The translations under genes and the position numbers were made by a program. From assembly GCA_943788095.1 (NCBI GenBank), contig CALSOZ010000013.1, positions 1 through 61,454 on the forward strand: a stretch of 61,454 bases of DNA, in the 5' to 3' direction. Position 1 is the first letter of the stretch; the number at the start of each line of letters is the position of its first letter. The notes under the pieces were generated by a model, which was not told the DNA's origin, did not search any database, and saw only the letters and a list, made by a program, of their open reading frames with translations. This document shows, one piece after another, positions 37,224 through 46,606 of the stretch. The DNA comes from an uncultured Flavobacteriaceae bacterium. Its GTDB lineage: Bacteria > Bacteroidota > Bacteroidia > Flavobacteriales > Flavobacteriaceae.

Positions 37224-37934
37224 TTACTCTTGCATGGTGTGATACACGAATTGTACATCATCATCTTCCTCCAATTTTTCTAGTAATTTTTCAACATCCG
37301 CCACTTGAGACTCATTTAATGGTTTTGTGACTTGTGGAATCCGTTCAAATCCAGAAGAAAGGATTTCAATTTCACGTGATTCTAATTCGGCTTGAATAGC
37401 ACCAAAGCTTTCAAATGGCGCATAGATTAAAATCCCATCTTCGTCAGCAAAAACTTCTTCCGCTCCATAATCAATAAATTCAAGTTCAATGTCGTCAACA
37501 TCCAATCCTTCTGCATTAATTCTGAAATTACACGTGTGATCGAACATAAATACCACAGAACCTGAGGTTCCTAAACTTCCGTTACATTTATTAAAAAAAC
37601 TTCTAACATTTGCAACGGTACGTGTATTGTTATCAGTAGCCGTTTCAACCAAAACTGCAATCCCATGAGGTGCATACCCTTCAAATAAGACTTCTTTATA
37701 ATCGCCTTGACTCTTATCACTGGCACGTTTAATAGCGCGTTCTATATTGTCCTTGGGCATATTCACGGCCTTTCCGTTTTGAATCACCGCTCTTAATCTA
37801 GAATTAGTATCTGGATCAGGACCTCCTTCTTTGACGGCCATGACGATATCTTTTCCAATTCGTGTAAACGCCTTGCTCATTGCTGACCAACGTTTCATTT
37901 TTCTTGCTTTGCGAAATTCAAAAGCTCTTCCCAT
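37224..37934 (-). CDS. YebC/PmpR family protein
   Basis: A 236-residue YebC/TACO1-type protein. The likely start is MGRAFEFRKARKMKRWSAMS at 37934; the open frame extends 20 codons further upstream, but that stretch is hydrophobic and not family-like. Landmarks are ITRIGKDI-type FTRIGKDIVMAVKEGG, MPKDNIERAIKRA, YEGYAPHG-like FEGYAPHGIAVLVE, TDNNTRTVANVRSFFNK and GSLGTSGSVVFMFD. YebC proteins act as transcription regulators or help translation of polyproline stretches. The gene is convergent with the acyltransferase and abuts it. Confidence 0.92.
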   Translation of the reverse strand: MGRAFEFRKARKMKRWSAMSKAFTRIGKDIVMAVKEGGPDPDTNSRLRAVIQNGKAVNMPKDNIERAIKRASDKSQGDYKEVLFEGYAPHGIAVLVETATDNNTRTVANVRSFFNKCNGSLGTSGSVVFMFDHTCNFRINAEGLDVDDIELEFIDYGAEEVFADEDGILIYAPFESFGAIQAELESREIEILSSGFERIPQVTKPLNESQVADVEKLLEKLEEDDDVQFVYHTMQE

Positions 37935-38014
37935 AAATTCTAATGTGTTCTTAGTAATGTTTAACAAAAATAAAAATGCTCGGATGAAAAACAAATTTAA
38001 TCAGTCATAAAACG

Positions 38015-38842
38015 TCAAATCATTTCTTCAAAGATGTCATCACTGTACATTTGAAGGTGTTTTGGCAATGTATTATCTTTGGGTAAAACAGCTAAATACC
38101 GTTCATCGTTTGTTGTATAGACACGTTTAAACCTCGGATTTTTCGCACCCATTTTTGTGACTAAATCTTTAATAAAATCGTCGTGATGTACCAAGTCTTT
38201 GCTTCCTAAATGAAAAATGCCGTATTTGTTTCTGTTGATGATATAATGCAGTTGTTGTGTAACTTTTTTATCTGTAATCACGTTCATTATTAAGTTTGGA
38301 AATAACTCAATAGGTTCATTTAATTTGAGTGATACATAGAGTTCATTGATCCGAGGCGAATGTGAACCAAACACCATTGGTAAACGGATAATAGCAACTT
38401 TTTTAGGAGGCAGTTTTAAGAATAATTGCTCTAGTCGAATTTTAAAATGTCCATAAATACTATTACTAAGCGTGGTGTCATTTTCATAACTCGGAAATTT
38501 ACTATAAGCATCAAAAACATTGGCAGAAGATAAAAAGATGATTTTACATTTTTTTTGATTTAATATGTATTCATAAAGGTGTTTATGCGCTGTAATTTGG
38601 GCAGGAAATTCGCCTCTTAAAGCAGAGATTATAATGGTTGGTTTCACAACATTTAAAACCTCATAAATATCATCCTCTTCAAAATTATAATGATAAAATA
38701 GTTTATTATTTTCTAGTGTTGAATTGCTAGTTCGATACGTTCCAAAGGTTTTATAATAGGAGTGGAGTTCTTTATAAATAGCGCCTCCTAAAAAGCCACT
38801 CACTCCTAAAATTAGAATACGGTGTTTTTTAAATAAACCCAT
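38015..38842 (-). CDS. extended SDR / sugar-nucleotide reductase-like protein
   Basis: A 275-residue NAD(P)-binding protein of the RmlD/epimerase type. The dinucleotide motif is ILILGVSGFLGGAIYKEL (about residue 10), IFLSSANVFDA is the mid strand, and YxxxK is IYGHFKIRLEQ. IIRLPMVFGSHSP and GIFHLGSKDLVHHDDF resemble dTDP-4-dehydrorhamnose reductase relatives. No sugar biosynthesis genes are adjacent, so the substrate is not known. It lies 9 bases after gcvT on the same strand. Confidence 0.83.
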   Translation of the reverse strand: MGLFKKHRILILGVSGFLGGAIYKELHSYYKTFGTYRTSNSTLENNKLFYHYNFEEDDIYEVLNVVKPTIIISALRGEFPAQITAHKHLYEYILNQKKCKIIFLSSANVFDAYSKFPSYENDTTLSNSIYGHFKIRLEQLFLKLPPKKVAIIRLPMVFGSHSPRINELYVSLKLNEPIELFPNLIMNVITDKKVTQQLHYIINRNKYGIFHLGSKDLVHHDDFIKDLVTKMGAKNPRFKRVYTTNDERYLAVLPKDNTLPKHLQMYSDDIFEEMI

Positions 38843-38851
38843 TCCTTTCTA

Positions 38852-39937
38852 TTATTTTTGTTTGTAAAATGGAAGTTTCACAACTTTGGCAAGTACTTTT
38901 TGTTTTCGAATTGCAATACGAATCTCAGTTCCAACGGCTGCATGATTTGAAAAAACATAGCCCATTCCAATCCCTTTCCCAAGCGAGGGCGCCATCGTTC
39001 CAGAAGTTACAATCCCTATAACATTTCCAGATGCATCTTCAATCGTATAATCCTTTCGGGGGATGCCTCGTTCCAATAATTCAAAGCCAACTAAACGTCG
39101 TTTTGGCCCTTCTTGTTTTTCGATTTTAAGTGCTTCAGAATTCGTAAATGGTTTTGTGAATTTAGTAATCCAACCCAATCCTGCTTCGATAGGAGAGGTT
39201 TGGTCATCAATATCATTTCCATACAAGCAATACCCCATTTCTAAACGTAAGGTATCACGCGCAGCTAAGCCTATCGGTTTGATGCCAAAGGAGGCACCTG
39301 CTTCAAAAACCTTATCCCAAACCTGCTGAACTTCTGAGTTTTTACAGTAAATTTCAAATCCACCACTTCCTGTATATCCAGTCGCTGAGATGATAACGTG
39401 TTCAATATAGGCGAAATCAGCTACCACAAAATTATAAAACTCAATGGAAGCTAAATCTACACTTGTTAAAGATTGCATGGCTTCCACAGCTTTTGGCCCT
39501 TGAATGGCTAATAATGAATAGCCCTCGCTGATGTTTTTTAGTTCAGCGCCCATTGTGTTTTTGGACACAATCCATTTCCAATCTTTTTCTATATTACTGG
39601 CATTGACGACCAATAGATAAGTTTCCTTTTTGACTTTATAAATGATTAAATCATCGACAATCCCGCCTGTATTATTTGGGAAACAACTGTATTGGGCTTT
39701 TCCAATGGTTAATTTAGAAGCATCGTTCGAGGATATACTTTGAATAAGGTCTAATGCAAATGGGCCTTCAATAAGGAATTCGCCCATGTGTGAAACATCA
39801 AAAACACCCACACAAGTTCTTACCGTTTCATGTTCTGCATTGACACCTTCATATTGTACAGGCATTAAATAGCCAGCAAAAGGAACCATTTTAGCGCCTA
39901 ATGCTTCGTGCGTAGACTGGAGTGCTATCGTTTTCAT
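38852..39937 (-). CDS. gcvT: aminomethyltransferase, glycine cleavage T protein
   Basis: A 361-residue folate enzyme of the glycine cleavage system. It starts [20 protein letters not shown]. It shows [68 protein letters not shown] and [21 protein letters not shown] minus-strand TAGATTTG at 39961-39968 may be its -7 box. No P or H protein gene is nearby; glyA, a partner in one-carbon flow, lies 5 kb away on the other strand. Confidence 0.95.
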   Translation of the reverse strand: MKTIALQSTHEALGAKMVPFAGYLMPVQYEGVNAEHETVRTCVGVFDVSHMGEFLIEGPFALDLIQSISSNDASKLTIGKAQYSCFPNNTGGIVDDLIIYKVKKETYLLVVNASNIEKDWKWIVSKNTMGAELKNISEGYSLLAIQGPKAVEAMQSLTSVDLASIEFYNFVVADFAYIEHVIISATGYTGSGGFEIYCKNSEVQQVWDKVFEAGASFGIKPIGLAARDTLRLEMGYCLYGNDIDDQTSPIEAGLGWITKFTKPFTNSEALKIEKQEGPKRRLVGFELLERGIPRKDYTIEDASGNVIGIVTSGTMAPSLGKGIGMGYVFSNHAAVGTEIRIAIRKQKVLAKVVKLPFYKQK

Positions 39938-39992
39938 AGTTAATTAAATTTATAGGTTTACAAATCTAATCAAAAATAGGAATCGATATGGC

Positions 39993-41288
39993 TTAAAGCT
40001 GCTTTAAAAACACTTTAAATTCAGAATAATCTTTTATTTCAGTGGCAACTTTTTGTTTATCAATGACCGATTGTATTTGTGTAGGTAATGGAATATCGGC
40101 GTCGATAACTTCTTTAACTACATCCAAAAACTTAGTCGGATGCGCTGTTTCTAAAAACACACAATGCGCTTTTGGATTGGTTTCTAAATACGATTTACAT
40201 CCCAAATAGCCGACCGCTCCATGAGGATCTGCAATATAGTTAGTGGTTGAATAAATTTCATCCAACGCTTTTTTGGTATCTTCATCTGTAAAACTATAAG
40301 AGGAGAGATTTGATTTTAAGGTTTCGAAGTCATTTTTATAAATGGCTTGAATACGAATAAAGTTACTTGGATTTCCTACATCCATTGCATTACTAACCGT
40401 TTGTACCGACGGTTTTGGATCGTATGAATTAGATTTTAAGAATCGGGTTACCACATTATTATCATTATTTGATGCGATAAAATGCTTGATTGGTAAGCCC
40501 ATTTTTTGAGCAATCATTCCCGCACATACATTTCCGAAATTCCCACTTGGCACTGAAAAAACAATTTCTTTATAACTTTTTTTCAACTGTTTGTAAGCAA
40601 ACATGAAATAAAACAATTGTGGTAGCCAACGTGCTACATTAATTGAATTGGCTGATGTTAATTGCATTTTAGAGGTGAGTTCATCATCCATAAACGCTTT
40701 TTTGACCATTTCCTGACAATCATCAAAAGTCCCATCGACTTCTAAAGCTGTGATATTTTGACCTAAAGTCGTTAATTGTTTTTCTTGAATATTACTAACT
40801 TTTCCACTTGGGTACAATATTACCACTCTTACCCCTTTAACGCCCAAAAAGCCATTTGCCACTGCACCGCCGGTATCTCCAGACGTAGCCACTAAAACGG
40901 TCACTTCACTGGAATTGTTTTGATTAAAATACCCTAAGCACCGTGCCATAAACCGAGCACCAACATCTTTAAAAGCCATGGTTGGCCCATGAAAAAGTTC
41001 TAAAGTTGAAATAGACTCTGTAAGTTTAACCACTGGAAAATCAAAGTTTAGAGTTTCGGAGACGATGGTTTTTAAAACAGCTTCAGGTATTTCTGGACTG
41101 ATAAATTGTTGGATCGCTTCAAAAGCAATTTCCTCATTGGAAAGAGTTTCTATGGTCTCAAAAAACGTTGGATTTAACGGGGTGATGCTTTCAGGGAAAT
41201 ACAAACCTCTATCTGGAGCAAGCCCTTTAATAACCGCATTTTCAAATGTGGTATCTGCAGCAATGTTATTTAAACTATAATAATTCAT
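39993..41288 (-). CDS. thrC: threonine synthase
   Basis: A 431-residue PLP enzyme making threonine from phosphohomoserine. The start MNYYSLNNIAADTTFENAVI is followed by APDRGLYFPESI. The PLP lysine is in HGPTMAFKDVGARFMARCL, and VLVATSGDTGGAVANGF and VPSGNFGNVCAG bind PLP phosphate. It is the last gene of the thrA-thrB-thrC run, 8 bases after thrB. Confidence 0.96.
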   Translation of the reverse strand: MNYYSLNNIAADTTFENAVIKGLAPDRGLYFPESITPLNPTFFETIETLSNEEIAFEAIQQFISPEIPEAVLKTIVSETLNFDFPVVKLTESISTLELFHGPTMAFKDVGARFMARCLGYFNQNNSSEVTVLVATSGDTGGAVANGFLGVKGVRVVILYPSGKVSNIQEKQLTTLGQNITALEVDGTFDDCQEMVKKAFMDDELTSKMQLTSANSINVARWLPQLFYFMFAYKQLKKSYKEIVFSVPSGNFGNVCAGMIAQKMGLPIKHFIASNNDNNVVTRFLKSNSYDPKPSVQTVSNAMDVGNPSNFIRIQAIYKNDFETLKSNLSSYSFTDEDTKKALDEIYSTTNYIADPHGAVGYLGCKSYLETNPKAHCVFLETAHPTKFLDVVKEVIDADIPLPTQIQSVIDKQKVATEIKDYSEFKVFLKQL

Positions 41289-41296
41289 TATTCGTT

Positions 41297-42220
41297 CTAG
41301 TTTATTTGTTTTATCCCGTCTAAATTAATTTTTGAAACATATATTTCAAACGGAATCTCTTGTTTTTTATAGTCAACTCTAATCGCTTGTTCAATTTTGT
41401 GGGCTGTTGCTTCACTTTTACACAAATTAAAAACAGATGGACCAGAGCCTGAAATTCCCGTTCCTAAAGCGCCGCTTTCAAGTGCGGTTCTTTTGATTCT
41501 CTCAAAACCAGGGATCAATTGACTTCTAAAAGGTTCAACCACCACGTCGTTCAAGGATCGACTGATGAGTTCATAATCGTTGGTATGTAAACCGTGAATT
41601 AGGCTGCCTACATTTGACCACTGAGTAATTGCATTTTTTAATGAAATCGATTCGGGAAGAATTTTACGAGAATCTGCAGTTTTGATTTCTATTTGAGGAT
41701 GAATTACCACTGCAAACAAATCAGCGGGTGTTGGAATTTGAAGCACTTCTAAAGGATCTAAACTTTTCACCAAGGTAAATCCGCCAAACAGAGTAGGAGC
41801 GATGTTGTCGGCGTGTTCACATTGACTAGCCAAGGCTTCGCCTTTCATGGCAAAGGCCGTAAGTTCGAGAGGCGAATACGGACTTCCAAGCAATAGATTC
41901 ATTCCATACACACTTCCGGCAGCACTCGCAGCACTACTGCCTACGCCACTTCCAGGTTTAATGTGTTTGTAAATTTCAATTTCAAACCCACAATCCGGAT
42001 TCGCATCGTGATAGAGCGCCAGCGCCGAAACACCTGCGACATTTTTTTCAACTTCAAACGGAAGGTCATAGCCTTCAATTTTGGTGATTTTAATCCCTTT
42101 TTCGACCGTTTTACGGATGATCATTTCATCTCCAATTGCATCTAGACAAAACCCTAGTACATCAAATCCACAAGACACATTGGCCACAGTTGCAGGAGAA
42201 AATAGTTTGACTTCGTTCAT
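41297..42220 (-). CDS. thrB: homoserine kinase
   Basis: A 307-residue GHMP kinase that phosphorylates homoserine. It shows SPATVANVSCGFDVLGFCLD at the start, the ATP loop PGSGVGSSAASAAG (about residue 90), and GTGISGSGPSVFNLC near the C-terminus. Its start overlaps the thrA stop by one base (TAATG). thrC starts 8 bases later. Confidence 0.96.
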   Translation of the reverse strand: MNEVKLFSPATVANVSCGFDVLGFCLDAIGDEMIIRKTVEKGIKITKIEGYDLPFEVEKNVAGVSALALYHDANPDCGFEIEIYKHIKPGSGVGSSAASAAGSVYGMNLLLGSPYSPLELTAFAMKGEALASQCEHADNIAPTLFGGFTLVKSLDPLEVLQIPTPADLFAVVIHPQIEIKTADSRKILPESISLKNAITQWSNVGSLIHGLHTNDYELISRSLNDVVVEPFRSQLIPGFERIKRTALESGALGTGISGSGPSVFNLCKSEATAHKIEQAIRVDYKKQEIPFEIYVSKINLDGIKQIN

Positions 42221-44673
42221 TAGTTGGTATTTGAAATTCTAATGATATCTGCAAATAATCCGGAGGCGGTGACTTCAGACCCTGCCCCTGCGCCTTTAAT
42301 GATCATGGGTTGGTCGGAATAACGATTCGTATAAAACATTACTATATTATCTTTTCCTTCAAGATTATAAAACGGGTGACCCGCAGGAATCTCTTGCAAT
42401 CCTACTTTAGATTTCCCGTCTTTAAACGTTGCAACATATTTTAATTTACACTGGTTTGATTCTGCCGACGAAAACAGTTTTTGAAAAACAGCTTCATTCG
42501 TTTTCAAGGTTTCATAGAACAATTCTACCGATGCAGCTTCCATGCATTCTTTGGGTAGAAACGGGTCATTTTCAATGGCATCCATTTCTAACATCTCACC
42601 ACTTTCACGTGCTAAAATTAATAGTTTTCGAGCTACATCGACTCCACTCAAATCAATTCTTGGATCGGGTTCTGTAAATCCTTCCGATTGGGCTTGTTTT
42701 ACCACATCATGAAAGGTGGTGTTTTTATTGAAATTATTAAAAATAAAATTCAAACTTCCAGAAAGAACCGCATTGACCGTGTGAACTTTATCGCCAGAAT
42801 TAATTAAATGTTTTAAAGTATCGATGACAGGCAAGCCTGCACCAACATTGGTTTCAAACAAAAATGGCACATTGTATTTGTGCGAAAGCTGTTTTAATTC
42901 CTTGTAGTTTTCAAAGGTATTCGAGCATGCTATTTTATTACATGCTACGACAGAAATGCTATGTTTTAGGTAATGGGAGTATGTATTGGCAATGGATTCA
43001 TTTGCTGTGATATCTATAAAAATAGAATTTCTTAAATTTAGATTCTTAGTTGCTTCAAAAAATGCCATTGGTTCTGTGAGTTGTCCCTTTTTTAATACGG
43101 ATTCCCAGTCCTCTAAATCCAATCCATTTTCATCAAACACCATGGTTCTAGAATTTGAAAGTGCAATGACCTTTAACTTGATTTTTAAGGTTGATTTTAT
43201 ATATTTCTTTTGTTGCTTGATTTGCTCAATCAATGATTTTCCAACATTTCCAACACCAGCAATAAATAAGTTGACTTGTTTTGTTTCTTCTTCAAAAAAT
43301 TGTTCATGCAAACAATTCAGAGCTTTTTTAACATCCGATTCAGAAATAACGGCTGTGATGTTTCGTTCCGAAGCGCCTTGAGCGATCGCTCTAATATTGA
43401 CGTTATTTTTACCGAGGGTACTAAACATTTTCCCACTAATCCCTTGATGGCTTTTCATTTTATCGCCTACAACGGCAACGATTGATAAATGAGATTCAAT
43501 GCCTAATGGATCAATTTTAAATAATGAGATTTCATTTTCAAACTCTTTATCAATGACTGCTTTTGCCAATTGCGCATCTTTATCAGCAATTCCAATACAA
43601 ATAGAATGTTCGGAAGAGGCTTGTGTAATAATGATGATATTTATTTTTGAATGTGCTAACGTTTCAAACAACCGTTTCGAAAATCCAGGAATCCCAACCA
43701 TTCCATTTCCTTGAAGCGTTAATAACGACACATCATTAATATTACTAATCCCTTTGATAGGGGATTGGTGGCCGTTTTCAACAATTTTGGTGATCAACGT
43801 TCCAGGATCTTTAGGAGCTAATGTGTTTTTTATAAGTAAGGGAATGTCTTTTCTAAGAACGGGTTGAACCGTTGGTGGATACAATACCTTTGCCCCAAAA
43901 TGAGATAATTCAATGGCCTCTAAATAAGACAATTTATGTATAGGTTTCGCATTTTTAACCATTTTTGGATTGGTTGTAAACATACCACTGACATCTGTCC
44001 ATATTTGAAGCACACTGGCATTCAGTGCTGCCGCAAGGATTGCCGCAGTATAATCCGACCCACCACGTCCTAAGGTGGTAATTTCATTGTTTTCTGACTT
44101 GGAAATAAAACCAGGTAAAATGGTGACCATCTTTTTGTTGCTTTCAAAATAGGTGGTGATATTGGCATTTGTTTCTTCAAAATTAACGGCCGCATTGGTG
44201 AAGTTTGAATCCGTTACAATCAGGTTTTGAGAATTTTTAAGTTGTACGTTAATGCCTTTTAATTTCATCGCCTCATAAATGATTAATGAAGAGATTAACT
44301 CTCCAAAACTGAGCAGTTTATCAGTTGTTTTAGGCGATAATTCGTTGATTAAATACACACCATCTAATAATTTCTCAAGTCTTGATAAATGATCTAAAAC
44401 AATATCCGTCGTGATTTCGTGTACTTCTCCGCTCAGCAAACCATCAATCACCTCAATATGTCTTAATCGTAACGCCTCAAAATCTTCCTTATAACTGTGA
44501 TCTTTGTTGATGGCTTTTTCGGCAGCAATTAATAATTTATCGGTAATTCCTCCAACTGCAGATACCACAACCGCAATGTTTTCAGAAGCGGATTCTTCTT
44601 TTACAATTTTTATAACCTTAGATATATTTTTTGCAGAACCTACAGATGTTCCACCAAATTTTAAAACTTTCAT
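42220..44673 (-). CDS. thrA: bifunctional aspartokinase I / homoserine dehydrogenase I
   Basis: An 817-residue two-enzyme protein opening the threonine branch. The aspartokinase part (about 1-300) has MKVLKFGGTSVGSAKNI and TLGRGGSDYTAAILAAAL. Two ACT regulatory regions follow (VSLLTLQGNGMVGIPGFSKR, LSIVAVVGDKMKSHQGISGK). The homoserine dehydrogenase half has VNLFIAGVGNVGKSLIEQI and TNVGAGLPVIDTLKHLINSG. Family enzymes are feedback-inhibited by threonine. A candidate leader peptide ORF and promoter lie upstream at 44739-44880. Confidence 0.97.
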   Translation of the reverse strand: MKVLKFGGTSVGSAKNISKVIKIVKEESASENIAVVVSAVGGITDKLLIAAEKAINKDHSYKEDFEALRLRHIEVIDGLLSGEVHEITTDIVLDHLSRLEKLLDGVYLINELSPKTTDKLLSFGELISSLIIYEAMKLKGINVQLKNSQNLIVTDSNFTNAAVNFEETNANITTYFESNKKMVTILPGFISKSENNEITTLGRGGSDYTAAILAAALNASVLQIWTDVSGMFTTNPKMVKNAKPIHKLSYLEAIELSHFGAKVLYPPTVQPVLRKDIPLLIKNTLAPKDPGTLITKIVENGHQSPIKGISNINDVSLLTLQGNGMVGIPGFSKRLFETLAHSKINIIIITQASSEHSICIGIADKDAQLAKAVIDKEFENEISLFKIDPLGIESHLSIVAVVGDKMKSHQGISGKMFSTLGKNNVNIRAIAQGASERNITAVISESDVKKALNCLHEQFFEEETKQVNLFIAGVGNVGKSLIEQIKQQKKYIKSTLKIKLKVIALSNSRTMVFDENGLDLEDWESVLKKGQLTEPMAFFEATKNLNLRNSIFIDITANESIANTYSHYLKHSISVVACNKIACSNTFENYKELKQLSHKYNVPFLFETNVGAGLPVIDTLKHLINSGDKVHTVNAVLSGSLNFIFNNFNKNTTFHDVVKQAQSEGFTEPDPRIDLSGVDVARKLLILARESGEMLEMDAIENDPFLPKECMEAASVELFYETLKTNEAVFQKLFSSAESNQCKLKYVATFKDGKSKVGLQEIPAGHPFYNLEGKDNIVMFYTNRYSDQPMIIKGAGAGSEVTASGLFADIIRISNTN

Positions 44674-44703
44674 TTTATTTATTTTTTATATTTATTGTAA
44701 TTA

Positions 44704-44721
44704 TTGTTTGGATTCAAACAA
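44704..44721 (-). promoter_or_regulatory. hairpin in the thrA leader
   Basis: On the minus strand TTGTTTG AATC CAAACAA forms a perfect 7-bp stem with a four-base loop. It lies after the leader ORF stop and about 30 bases before the thrA ATG. No T run follows, so it is not a classic terminator; it could affect ribosome access. A second short stem CACCC-TTTT-GGGTG (44753-44766) lies inside the leader ORF. Confidence 0.4.
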
Positions 44722-44738
44722 CATATTTAGGACGGTAG

Positions 44739-44855
44739 TTATATAATTGCAGCACCCAAAAGGGTGATGATAATCGTTGAAATAATTACAAAAATTAAAT
44801 CCTTTCGAATAGATTCCAAAGTTAAAAGAGTTGTAATATTTTCTGAATATCGCAT
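44739..44855 (-). CDS. candidate thr operon leader peptide (38 aa)
   Basis: An ATG at 44853-44855 opens 38 codons ending TAA at 44739-44741. The peptide starts MRYSENITTLLTLESIRKD and its C-terminal half is LIFVIISTIIITLLGAAII. About 10 residues are Ile and 5 are Thr, the end products that govern this pathway by attenuation in enterobacteria. It lies 65 bases before thrA, and its start is about 11 bases after the inferred transcription start. The E. coli ilv leader is similarly hydrophobic. The alternative is a small one-helix membrane protein. No consensus ribosome site is seen, as is usual in this phylum. Confidence 0.5.
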   Translation of the reverse strand: MRYSENITTLLTLESIRKDLIFVIISTIIITLLGAAII

Positions 44856-44872
44856 TATATCGTATTTACTTT

Positions 44873-44880
44873 CAAAAGTA
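44873..44880 (-). promoter_or_regulatory. -7 element upstream of the thr leader
   Basis: On the minus strand TACTTTTG is an exact TAnnTTTG match. Transcription would start near 44866, about 11 bases before the leader ATG. No TTG at 19-base spacing is seen. Confidence 0.5.
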
Positions 44881-45109
44881 TTACTTTTACAGGTATAAAA
44901 AAATAAATATCCAAATTTTACATATTATTGAATTTAGGGGATATATTTTTCTAATTATGAAGCAAAAGTGGATGTTTGCTAAACTTTCATCAATCCCATA
45001 TAAAATTGCAATTATTTAATAAAAATAATAAGCTGATAATGTTGATTACTATTTAATAAATAATCCTTCAAAATCAAGTTTTTATATCCAATAATCTAAT
45101 CTTAATTAT

Positions 45110-45117
45110 TAAATTTG
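45110..45117 (+). promoter_or_regulatory. -7 element of glyA
   Basis: TAAATTTG, an exact TAnnTTTG match, lies 28 bases before the glyA ATG. A TTG at the standard distance is absent. Confidence 0.5.
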
Positions 45118-45145
45118 CAACTTAAATATTATTGAAACTAAATAT

Positions 45146-46417
45146 ATGCAACGCGACGAACAAATTTTTGAATTAATTGAAGCTGAAAAAAGCCGTCAAC
45201 TCAATGGTCTTGAACTGATTGCTTCAGAAAATTTCACAAGCAATCAAGTCATGGAAGCGACTGGATCGGTATTGACTAACAAATACGCTGAAGGCTATCC
45301 TGGAAAACGCTATTATGGTGGCTGTGAAGTGGTCGATGAAGTAGAGTTAATCGCTATTGATCGCGCCAAAACACTCTTTGGAGCTGCATGGGCTAATGTT
45401 CAGCCACACTCGGGAAGTCAGGCCAATACAGCCGTATTTCATGCCTGTCTTAAAGTTGGTGATAAAATTTTAGGATTTGATTTATCTCATGGTGGACACC
45501 TGACTCATGGATCTCCTGTTAACTTTTCAGGTCGTTTGTACGATCCTGTATTTTATGGCGTTGAAAAAGAAACAGGCGTGTTAAACTATGATAAAATTCA
45601 AGAAATTGCCACCAAAGAACAACCAAAATTAATTATCGCAGGCGCCTCTGCATACTCAAGAGATATTGATTTTGAACGTTTTAGAGTCATTGCTGACAGT
45701 GTTGGCGCTATTTTATTAGCCGATATATCTCACCCTTCTGGAATGATCGCCAAAGGCCTTTTAAATGATCCCATACCACATTGTCATATTGTGACTACTA
45801 CCACTCATAAGACTCTCAGAGGTCCTAGAGGTGGATTGATTATGATGGGGAAAGATTTTGAAAATCCGTTTGGAATCACTTTAAAATCTGGTAAGGTTCG
45901 TATGATGTCGTCTTTATTAGATGCTGCCATTTTCCCTGGAAACCAAGGGGGGCCTTTAGAACATGTCATTGCTGGAAAAGCGATTGCCTTTGGAGAAGCG
46001 TTGACCGATGAGTTTTTACATTATATTTTACAAGTGAAAAAGAATGCGGATGCCATGGCGAAAGCGTTTGTAAAGCGTGATTATCACTTAATTTCAGGTG
46101 GAACCGATAACCACATGATGTTGATTGATTTGAGAAATAAAAACATCACTGGAAAAGATGCCGAACAAGCCCTTGTAAAAGCAGATATCACTGTGAATAA
46201 AAATATGGTGCCCTTTGATACGCAAAGCCCGTTTGTAACGTCTGGTATCCGAGTAGGAACGCCTGCCATTACCACTCGTGGTTTGGTTGAATCCGATATG
46301 GAAACAGTTGTAGCCTTAATTGATGAAGTGCTTAACAATCATGAAGACGAAGCAAAACTGGAAGCAATCTCAGAAAAAGTGAATGCGATGATGAGTCATC
46401 GACCGTTGTTTTCCTAG
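45146..46417 (+). CDS. glyA: serine hydroxymethyltransferase
   Basis: A 423-residue PLP enzyme that interconverts serine and glycine and charges tetrahydrofolate. It shows [51 protein letters not shown] and [18 protein letters not shown]. The PLP lysine is in [15 protein letters not shown], and an extra Bacteroidota stretch [19 protein letters not shown] follows. It ends at a strong terminator. Together with gcvT it serves one-carbon metabolism. Confidence 0.96.
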   Translation: MQRDEQIFELIEAEKSRQLNGLELIASENFTSNQVMEATGSVLTNKYAEGYPGKRYYGGCEVVDEVELIAIDRAKTLFGAAWANVQPHSGSQANTAVFHACLKVGDKILGFDLSHGGHLTHGSPVNFSGRLYDPVFYGVEKETGVLNYDKIQEIATKEQPKLIIAGASAYSRDIDFERFRVIADSVGAILLADISHPSGMIAKGLLNDPIPHCHIVTTTTHKTLRGPRGGLIMMGKDFENPFGITLKSGKVRMMSSLLDAAIFPGNQGGPLEHVIAGKAIAFGEALTDEFLHYILQVKKNADAMAKAFVKRDYHLISGGTDNHMMLIDLRNKNITGKDAEQALVKADITVNKNMVPFDTQSPFVTSGIRVGTPAITTRGLVESDMETVVALIDEVLNNHEDEAKLEAISEKVNAMMSHRPLFS

Positions 46418-46439
46418 ACACATATTTTATATAAAATCT

Positions 46440-46469
46440 AACCTCCTAATTGTATTGGGAGGTTTTTTT
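46440..46469 (+). terminator. Rho-independent terminator of glyA
   Basis: ACCTCCTAAT pairs with ATTGGGAGGT (one T-G pair) around a three-base TGT loop. Seven T follow, counting the closing base. It lies 23 bases after the glyA stop. Confidence 0.85.
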
Positions 46470-46606
46470 ATGTCTTATCTAGTAATTGCGGACTGTTGTC
46501 ATAGTATTACAAAAAAATGAACCGATTTTGATTGCAGCGTGTCGGTATCATTACAGAAGGTAAAAATCTCCAACTGCCGCCACGCTATGGTGAGGTGGTT
46601 TTTTAC

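Larger units (their letters stand above)
44674..45145. other. 472-base thrA/glyA divergent intergenic region
   Basis: The region holds a candidate 38-codon leader ORF and -7 box for thrA (minus strand, 44739-44880). A 7-bp perfect stem TTGTTTG/CAAACAA lies at 44704-44721, just before thrA. A -7 box for glyA is at 45110-45117. The stretch between is very AT-rich, with nothing else recognised. Confidence 0.6.

Noticed and set aside
46545-46606. Second hairpin with T run after glyA (near GCCGCCACGC / GTGAGGTGG)
   Set aside because: The stem pairs poorly with mismatches, so I do not call it a terminator.
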